The notes beneath the pieces were generated by a model. It was not told the origin of the DNA and ran no database searches. It saw only the letters and a program-made list of their open reading frames with translations. Below, piece after piece: positions 57,301 to 64,000 of a stretch of 64,000 bases of DNA (its first letter is position 1; each line of letters starts with the position of its first letter). The stretch is from Micropterix aruncella (Eukaryota > Arthropoda > Insecta > Lepidoptera > Micropterigidae), in assembly GCA_944548615.1 (NCBI GenBank), contig OX155957.1:6370719-6434718 (forward strand), written 5' to 3'. The translations under genes were made by a program, and so were the position numbers.

Positions 57301-59809
57301 AGCGGGCAGTCTCGCCCCCTAACTACCAGTTTTGGTAGGAAATCTCCTTTCTGGAATTAACCTTCAGGATACCTCCGTCCTCCCGACTGGTTACGAATCC
57401 GAAATCGTTAACGCGACCTATAACTGTTGTATTACAGCGATAATTCAATTAGAATTTATCGCGGACCTAGGCGTTCTTGTGGATAATTGGCGGAATTGTG
57501 GAGAAAACCACAAAAAAATATACTTTTTACTGTTTTGTTTATTTCAATAGCATAAAAGCGTTGAGCACGATGCGCCATCTAGCGGTAGGTAAAATATGGC
57601 TTATATTGTTTATTAGCGATATTTTACCTACTGCTAGATGGCGCAGCACGGTCAAACGATTGTTAAACTTTCATTTAACAGTCAAGTTCTTCAAATATTC
57701 AAATCAAAAATTAAAAACATATATATATATTTTAAATAAAAAAAAAAAAATTAAAGTTGCTTATTTGCTTGTACTAATTCACCCCCTTGAATGATGCCGG
57801 TTAATTAAAATTCAGCCTGTATATTATTGTTTAAGGGCTCACTATATATTGTAGGACCTTTACTTAGGATATATATTATTTATTTATTTATTTAATTAAT
57901 AAATAACTTCTATAATACATTAATTAATACTACAAAAAATAAAAGGAACCAAATGGTAAAACCTTGCTTAATATATTCCTCATGCTTAATATATTCTGTC
58001 ACCTAACTGGAATCAACATGTTCTAGGGTAGACAGGAATGTAATAATAAATACAATAAATTAATTAAACACTGTAGTAATGTGATAATCCAACCTTAATC
58101 GCATTGTAAAATCGGCATTGAAATTTACCATAGGAGCCTGTGAAGTGAGAAAAATTAGAATAAATATATCTAAAACTGAAATAGAAACATAAAAAAATGA
58201 GAATGATAAAAGTAATGACGAAAATATTAAAAAGTCATTAATATGAAAAATATAGAAAGTACGTAATATATAACTGTATGTATTAATATCTAGTTAAAAT
58301 ACACAAGGATTGCCAAAGTAACAAATAACAAAAAATATTAAAACAGTTTGGTAATGAATTTCAACATTTAAATATTTTATTTTTATTTTATTTTATTTTC
58401 ATTTCTTAGGAAAACTTACAGCTAGTTAAACATATATAGGTACACATTGAGAGATAAGTGCTGAAGGCCAATTAAAAGTTTTCACACATAATAAATATAT
58501 TGTTAAGTATAAGTTTCAAATTTCGAGAAGAGGTGTTGAATAGGTCAATATCAACTTCTCGCGCCAATACATTAAAACATCTACTCGCTCGTATGACAAG
58601 AGTTATTCTTATAATTCGTTTTTGCAGTGGGCACGTAAAGCAGGTTGGGATACCTGAGACGCGCACCAGGGGTACGTAAGCCCAAACGTCCAAGCAACTC
58701 GGGACAGTCAACCTTTCCATTTGCAATGTTTAGAAGATAGGACAGGACCACATAGTTAAAATGTAATCATAATTTAGGCACTTAAGTTGCGTTAATTTAT
58801 ATTTTTCAACATTTTGTATATAATTGATTTGTCATGATTCATAGACCTAGAATTAATATTATTTTTAAATATGCTAAATGTCAAATTCATTTTTATGTCC
58901 AAATCGATCAATTTATAAAATCTTTGTGTAATAAAAGAGTAGTGTCTTTGCCCAAACTTTCATTACTCCAATGTGGCGCTTTGCTGTTTCTCTCGTCGCT
59001 CACGTCGCAAAAAAAACACTCAAATTTCTTCGCGTATTCACAACTCAACAATTAATTAATTTAATAGATTTAATAGATTAATTTAATAGCTTTAGCTCAT
59101 TGGTGCGCCTTTCGATGATCAATAAAAATATGTTATCGACCACTCTCCATGACTAGCTTCTTTTAGAACAAAATTGAAATCAAAGCGAATACGTCACGAG
59201 TCGTAAGCGCTCAGATATGGTCGCTAGATGTTTCGTTACTCGTCCTAAGCAGATATCCGAAAGCTTGAAAATGTCGGCAGCCGTACCTGCTCGTAATGCG
59301 CACCGTTCGCATTCGTCGTGACGAACCCCTCTGCCCACATGCCTCGCACCCTCTTCCCGCATTGCCTTGTAGCTCGAGAGTAAAGCTACTGGGTGGTATA
59401 CTGTGCCATGACTGTGAAATATGAACTCACTTAAAACCAAAATGGCGGTCAAACAAAATTGGTCTTAAGCTTAAAGTGAACTTATATACATATGTGCCCT
59501 TCTTATGCTCTTCCCCCAAATTTAGGATAATGTTCTTATCCCTTATCCTAATCTTCTTATCCCACAAATTTAGGATAATGTTGTGCACAAAATGTATTAA
59601 AGTGTAGAGTTACTTTATTTTATTCGGCATTTTATAAAAATATATTGTATTTATTTACAGGTGATAATACCAATAAAATGCTCAATGATATGTGGAGACC
59701 AGTAGTAGCCGAAGTTTCACCTCCGATCGTCAAAAAGGTTGTACAAGAGATAGCTATGGCGTTGAACACGTTTTATTCAAAAGTTCCTGTTGAAGAAATG
59801 ACAACTTAA
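48315..59809 (+). CDS. Takeout / juvenile hormone binding protein family gene, five exons, 242 aa
   Basis: Five exons with GT-AG borders and compatible phases (48315-48381, 49622-49847, 53567-53700, 55424-55576, 59661-59809) give an uninterrupted 242-residue protein, the usual length for the family. Residues 1-19 (MELVILCAILVSLVGFSSA) are a signal peptide, so the product is secreted. The mature N-terminus (KKLPEYIDTC) carries the conserved cysteine pair C29 and C37. Later family signatures include MDPLYLGDIDI, a long beta-rich middle and a C-terminal helix ending in ALNTFYSKVP. Family members form an elongated cavity that carries small hydrophobic ligands such as juvenile hormone in haemolymph; the ligand of this one cannot be read from sequence. 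It has a TATA/initiator promoter, a poly(A) signal and a downstream paralogue at 62566. Introns hold GR660, LINE, SINE and mariner relics. Confidence 0.92.
48491..48725 (+). repeat. R4 start fragment and R3 repeat in takeout intron 1
   Basis: Positions 48491-48530 (ctgttgcctgcggctgcgct) resemble the start of R4. Positions 48540-48725 match R3 (tttatgtatttatccatata, then ttgatatttggacagttaa). Confidence 0.55.
48745..49398 (+). repeat. GR660 family, full-length copy in takeout intron 1
   Basis: About 654 bp, from the 5' end (gttatcatctacaatgggcg) to the conserved 3' end (gggcccattagctcccg). It inserts in the transcribed direction of the gene. An 83-codon + frame (49010-49261) matches frames of other copies with a small deletion. 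No splice sites of the host gene lie inside. Confidence 0.8.
49622..49847 (+). CDS. Takeout gene 1, exon 2
   Basis: 226 nt, residues 23-97 (plus two bases). The acceptor is cattattcacag and the donor gtaagt. It contains PEYIDTCATLKDFECAAKR with the conserved disulfide cysteines. Next come FAYGVKEMDPLYLGDIDI, the family's 'gipplDPl' region, and TGLTLNFKDANMTGLSNLVL. Confidence 0.92.
49945..50340 (-). mobile_element. LINE 3' UTR-like fragment in takeout intron 2
   Basis: The segment cctaactaggcctagccctg, then ttctaaggcagac, resembles 62770-62810 (cctaactaggcagcgcctg). It is followed by a tatttattta tail on the low-coordinate side, consistent with a minus-strand LINE end. No protein is left. 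Confidence 0.4.
50925..51340 (+). mobile_element. LINE RNase H-like / zinc-knuckle C-terminus
   Basis: The + strand frame reads AREALSINRNNLRILVRALM, then GHCGLNKHMFNLKLRD, then MCRFCQGAEETPLHLMCECG with a CxxC...HxxxxC knuckle, ending LRFLNDTRLSAEL and stop at 51245. This C-terminus follows the RNase H region in several LINE clades. The 3' UTR (gatcagcaatgg ... aaagccccacacaac) is shared with 25551-25630 and ends in (aaat)n. Confidence 0.82.
51741..52402 (+). mobile_element. R4 retroelement-like repeat, uninterrupted copy
   Basis: It starts tagctgttgcccgcagcttc and ends tttcggagattacccactac, then tacaaacttacaaacatta and aatattagtatagat. It matches the two outer parts of 7583-8850. No ORF is present. 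It lies in takeout intron 2. Confidence 0.65.
52785..53000 (+). mobile_element. tRNA-derived SINE, copy 2
   Basis: Box A TGGCACAGTGG (52797-52807) and a degenerate box B (ggctgattcc) are followed by the same body as copy 1 (ccattttccgttggga, ctgtcgatcgaatgcaataa). The promoter boxes are weaker than in copy 1. It lies in takeout intron 2. Confidence 0.78.
53210..53380. mobile_element. Penelope-like terminal repeat fragment
   Basis: Degenerate inverted halves carry gttgacattatacatcgaat, tcggcgatgttgcaaacgcc and tgcacgcggtaaattcgttt, matching the terminal-repeat blocks at 19690-19830 and 39771-40458. A separate piece (aaatcgaagactatgcggtt) is at 52756-52775, suggesting the SINE or a deletion divided it. 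Confidence 0.55.
53567..53700 (+). CDS. Takeout gene 1, exon 3
   Basis: 134 nt, residues 98-142 (plus one base). The acceptor is atgttttcag and the donor gtaagt at 53701. It encodes RIEPDKGLISAKGIISEMVL then SKYKVSGRIIILPIQGEGDA, the beta-strand-rich middle of the family fold (Y-x-V-x-G-x-I-L-x-L-P-I-x-G-x-G). Confidence 0.92.
53850..54230 (-). mobile_element. Tc1/mariner-superfamily transposase C-terminal relic
   Basis: The minus strand reads KWYKDKFSDFISSQEWPT then, after a stop, ILETRTYTTCPHRSINELKS and LNICRCVKAKGGNFENK. This resembles the C-terminus of IS630/Tc1/mariner transposases with an 'SSxEWPPxSPDLNPxD' region, here damaged. The palindrome at 54146-54186 falls inside it. Confidence 0.65.
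54146..54186. other. Perfect short palindrome in a transposase relic
   Basis: The arm aacagcagactctgc, a four-base tcgg spacer and the inverted arm gcagagtctgctgttt form a near-perfect hairpin. It is not expected in a transposase frame. Confidence 0.75.
54450..54710 (+). mobile_element. Mariner transposase C-terminal relic, + strand
   Basis: The + strand reads MQEFRLETLHRPSYSPNLDP, then TDSPLFRNLNIFYKRTPKRQ before a stop. This matches the YSPDLAPxDxxLFxxL block carrying the last catalytic aspartate region of mariner transposases. It lies head-to-head with the minus-strand relic just upstream. Confidence 0.7.
55424..55576 (+). CDS. Takeout gene 1, exon 4
   Basis: 153 nt, residues 143-193 (plus one base). 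The acceptor is atggtattttttcag and the donor gtatat. It encodes KNVKTSLTFWIDTVKGDDGK, the WQITKEDLKPNIGKAEFRLD stretch (family consensus 'dvkikiGkl.i.fdNLf') and NLFNGDKTLG. Confidence 0.92.
55577..56470. other. Takeout intron 4, unrecognised part
   Basis: AT-rich apart from about 55600-55830. That part has a + frame without recognisable domain and no second copy here. Confidence 0.3.
56475..57480 (+). repeat. GR660 divergent subfamily, two tandem copies
   Basis: Copy 1 (56475-57100) and a shorter copy 2 (57120-57480) each begin with the gcgaacc/gccaaccngtcaccccag start and carry gccttaccgcgaga/gccttacggcgagg and cgac(t)ggttacga landmarks. Both are + oriented in takeout intron 4. They match the 20.0-20.5 kb fragments best. 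Confidence 0.65.
57500..57819. mobile_element. Left-truncated MITE related to 13541-13918, with internal palindrome
   Basis: The right end (aagttgcttatttgcttgta ... aattcagcctg followed by TA) corresponds to the right terminal repeat of the 13.5-kb MITE. The left terminal repeat is absent. The centre (57571-57645) is a strong palindrome with arms tgcgccatctagcggtaggt / acctactgctagatggcgca. Confidence 0.65.
57870..58965 (-). mobile_element. LINE 3' region (R5 family), copy 2
   Basis: The 3' UTR portion (57875-58060) matches 46211-46400 and 63465-63650. ORF2-end sequence on the minus strand at 58965-58845 gives FGQRHYSFITQRFYKLIDLD and HKNEFDI. Interior sequence at 58470-58730 has an 84-codon minus frame of unknown identity. 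Confidence 0.6.
58966..59645. other. Takeout intron 4, 3' part
   Basis: About 59160-59440 is GC-richer and single-copy, with a 90-codon minus frame and no recognisable domain. A tcttatccca(c)aaatttaggataatgtt phrase is duplicated at 59510-59582. Confidence 0.3.
59661..59809 (+). CDS. Takeout gene 1, exon 5 and stop
   Basis: Acceptor tatttatttacag; residues 194-242 then TAA at 59807-59809. It encodes GDNTNKMLNDMWRPVVAEVS then PPIVKKVVQEIAMALNTFYS and KVPVEEMTT, the C-terminal amphipathic helix that closes the family fold (consensus 'lneNwrev...l.p.i...i..i....n.lf...P'). Confidence 0.93.
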
Positions 59810-59932
59810 AGTTATAAATCAAATTATATTTAAGTTATACATTTAAATTATATTAATTAACACCATCACAATGTATATATATCTAGATAAATTATAAAAA
59901 TGTTTAACAAATGCTTATAACAAGAATGTTGA

Positions 59933-59938
59933 AATAAA
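59933..59938 (+). terminator. Poly(A) signal of takeout gene 1
   Basis: AATAAA, 124 bases after the stop codon and only a few bases before the left end of a piggyBac-type MITE, so cleavage may occur at or within the MITE. Confidence 0.7.
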
Positions 59939-59941
59939 ATA

Positions 59942-60201
59942 TAAACCCCTCAAGCCCCGATTGGCCGATATCGGCCACAAAACGATTCAGCGTGACGGCC
60001 CCGTTTTAATTTTATTTTAATTTAATTTGTTTTATTTTATTATATTAATATGTTTCATTTCAATTATGGGTACATTGGCTTGGCAGTAATTAATGTTTTG
60101 GTGAGACAGTGTCGCAATTCAATTTTTTTACTAATTTTTACTAAAAATTTTTGGGACAGCAACTTGTCAATCGGCTGAGGGGCCGAGGCCTGAAGGGTTA
60201 A
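59942..60201. mobile_element. piggyBac-type MITE, copy 2
   Basis: The sequence matches 29878-30147 throughout (ccccgattggccgatatcgg, ggccccgttttaatttta, gaggcctgaagggttaa). The right TTAA (60198-60201) is intact; the left is taaa (59942-59945), probably mutated. The element is 260 bp and directly follows the takeout poly(A) signal. Confidence 0.82.
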
Positions 60202-60297
60202 ACTGTGAACTATTTTATAATGAAAATACATATATAGGGCTAGATTGCTTTTCTTTATTTTATTTTATTTTATTTTTATTTTATTTTTATTTTATAG

Positions 60298-60503
<206 letters not shown>

Positions 60504-60716
60504 AAGCGTTTGTTTTTGAGATGTGGATGAAGGGCGATCGTTCGCTAGCGATAAAGGGATCCCATTAAACCTTCATTGCACTGTCGAAAGTGGTGCTCAT
60601 CCAGGCATACATCTCATTTAAAATAAGCATTTCCCAATCCAGTCCGGGAAAACCTTCCAGCTATGTAAGTGGCTTTTATTATTTTTATTTTTTCATCAAA
60701 GTGTCATCCTTTAAAC

Positions 60717-62465
<1,749 letters not shown>

Positions 62466-62500
62466 TATATAATCGGTAGTTTTTCTTTTGGTCCGTCAAA
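62466..62500 (+). promoter_or_regulatory. Core promoter of takeout/JHBP gene 2
   Basis: TATATAA at 62466-62472 with an initiator-like TCAAA at 62496-62500. The TATA-to-ATG distance is 100 bases, against 102 in gene 1, and the flanking ttaaac-tggtatataa and tttggtc segments align with gene 1. Confidence 0.7.
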
Positions 62501-62565
62501 TTTCGTAAATATTTCATTTGACAATTTTTATCATACATATGTTTTTTTAACATATATAAAAAAAT

Positions 62566-62632
62566 ATGATGCCTGTGATATTATGTTGGGTTTTGGTTGG
62601 ATTTGCTGCATCTGCAAGATCTAAGAAACTGC
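62566..62632 (+). CDS. Takeout/JHBP family gene 2, exon 1 only
   Basis: The frame ATGATGCCTGTG... gives MMPVILCWVLVGFAASARSK then KL, a signal peptide ending in the same KKL as gene 1. The 67-nt coding length, phase 1 and the donor context aaactgc|gtgagtgca are identical to gene 1. The second ATG (62569) could also initiate. No exon 2 was found in the remaining 1.37 kb, which holds LINE debris, so the gene continues beyond the window. It is a tandem duplicate of gene 1. Confidence 0.82.
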
Positions 62633-62699
62633 GTGAGTGCATATTTTGATTTTAAATCAATAACCCCACAAAAAAATATTTAATAATTTGTATTAAAAT

Positions 62700-63310
62700 G
62701 AATAAAAATATTATTTATTTATTCAACATAATACAAAATAATTTTTAAACACACCATAACTCTGCGATACTCCTAACTAGGCAGCGCCTGTTCCAAGGAA
62801 GAGACCAATTTTATAAAATATCGGTTTATTATGTAATTTCAGGAAAATGTATTGTCTAATCTATTAGTTTTATAATGCAAGATAAAATGGTTACGAAATT
62901 ATTATAATAAAATAGAAAACTAAAAAACAAAATAATCACTTAATAATAGAAAATATTTATAAATTATATCCAAGTATAAAATATTACGTAATACAATTAA
63001 AAATCAAATTTCACTGTAGTATACAATTGGTAAATTACATTGTCAGAGATGTGAGGTTGTTTAAATTTTTGAAAGTTACTCTTTTTGAAATGTCATGAGG
63101 ATACATTCAGTTTCTGTTCTTTCTTTACTAATCAAGCAAGTTATAAGGCATTTTTTATGAATACCGAAGTGCATTTTTGTAATATTCATTAATCTTAGAG
63201 CAAGGTTATTATTACAATGGTGTTTTTTAAATGATGTCGATCAACTGGGTATTATATATATTGTGGTACCCGCGCCGATCTTGTGTTCTTAGCAAGGATC
63301 AATATATCCT
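62700..63310 (-). mobile_element. LINE 3' region with ORF2-end remnant in takeout gene 2 intron 1
   Basis: The cctaactaggcagcgcctg segment (62774-62792) parallels 50077-50100. The minus strand around 63110-63010 reads ISKRVTFKNFKQPHISDN-like sequence, typical of a LINE ORF2 terminus, with frameshifts. Confidence 0.45.
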
Positions 63311-63464
63311 TGCGCGTGATTGAAATAGTATAATTTTTCTATCATATTTTGGTAATACACGTGAAATTCTGGATATTGTACAAGCACAATTATAGTGCAA
63401 GCATATCTAATAGGTACAACATAAAACTTAAAACTGTAATATTATAATTAATATTGCACGAACT

Positions 63465-63850
63465 GTTTATTTTTTAATTTATTAATTTAAGAATTAATTA
63501 ATATAAAACATTGATTTTGCTTACAAAAACAACAGGAACCGAATGGAAAACCTTTATCTAGTGCATATTTGATCCTTTCACCCAACTAAGACTAGCCCGT
63601 TCTAGGGTGGACAGGACTGTAATATTACAATCAAATATTTATAGATTTAGTAAAATGCTCATAAAACTAAATTGCCATAAAATGTGACCGTCAAAACAAA
63701 GAACAAAAAATTTATTGTCATTTGGAAATTTGACCATTTAAACAACTACGTTATTGATAATTTGACAATTAAGGCACTCTATTATAATAGGGATAACATA
63801 GCGATTCTAACAATATTACGCTTTTCTAAATCGGTTCACAGTCCAGATAC
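63465..63850. repeat. R5 LINE 3' UTR (copy 3) and R3 fragment
   Basis: Positions 63465-63650 match 46211-46400 (ttaagaattaattaatataa, acaacaggaaccgaatgg, ctagcccgttctagggtgg). Positions 63715-63850 match R3 (catttggaaatttgaccatt, then gcgattctaacaatatta). Confidence 0.6.
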
Positions 63851-63860
63851 GCAGATTTCG

Positions 63861-63943
63861 CCACACACACACACACACGCACACACAGTGATACCAAAAC
63901 TGGAAATGGTCTTAATCGTCTCGCGGGGGGGGGGGGGGGGGAT
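63861..63943. repeat. (AC)n run and G homopolymer
   Basis: An imperfect (CA)n stretch at 63863-63888 and about 17 consecutive G at 63926-63942. Confidence 0.9.
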
Positions 63944-64000
63944 CAAAATAGATATTACCGTCTTTATCTCAAAAAAAAATGCACATTCACAGTACTTTCC

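Overview
The window is AT-rich, intron-rich eukaryotic DNA from an insect, most likely a lepidopteran. The reasons are a five-exon takeout/juvenile-hormone-binding-protein (JHBP) gene followed by the first exon of a tandem paralogue, long introns filled with non-LTR, Penelope-like, mariner, hAT-type and piggyBac-type remnants, and tRNA-derived SINEs. The order is inferred from gene content and repeat style, not proved. There are two 200-base assembly gaps (5804-6003 and 61301-61500). No prokaryotic operon, CRISPR array or rRNA gene is visible.

Two host genes and the start of a third can be supported, all on the + strand. (1) The 3' half of a class A (rhodopsin-like) G-protein-coupled receptor lies in three phase-0 exons: 11082-11234 (TM6), 14436-14561 (TM7 with NPFLY and helix 8) and 30525-31442 (long cytoplasmic tail). 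Its TM1-TM5 exons were not found and probably lie upstream. The tail exon has one in-frame TGA at 31008-31010, followed by 143 more open codons with the same GC-rich codon use. (2) A complete takeout/JHBP gene spans 48315-59809 (exons 48315-48381, 49622-49847, 53567-53700, 55424-55576, 59661-59809; 242 aa) with a TATA box, a TCAGT initiator and a poly(A) signal. (3) Exon 1 of a second takeout/JHBP gene, 62566-62632, has the same 67-nt length, splice phase and TATA-to-ATG spacing; the gene leaves the window.

The rest is mostly repeats. A GC-rich family of about 660 bp (called GR660 here) has at least a dozen copies or fragments on both strands, some head-to-tail; it has no terminal inverted repeats, no poly(A) and no protein I recognise. 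Penelope-like fragments (YVDD reverse transcriptase, GIY-YIG endonuclease) include a near-perfect 230-bp inverted repeat at 39771-40458. Two hAT-type MITEs with exact 8-bp target duplications lie in a mariner relic region (33.2-35.3 kb). One piggyBac-type MITE (TTAA duplication) sits inside a GR660 copy and another contains a non-LTR insertion. Other features are a 25-bp minisatellite in two blocks, a 119-bp tandem repeat, several foldbacks and a long (AT)n tract.

The host genes show no obvious functional link. The takeout pair is a local tandem duplication; takeout/JHBP proteins are secreted carriers of small hydrophobic ligands. The points most worth following up are the in-frame TGA in the receptor tail, the GR660 family, and the datable nested insertions.
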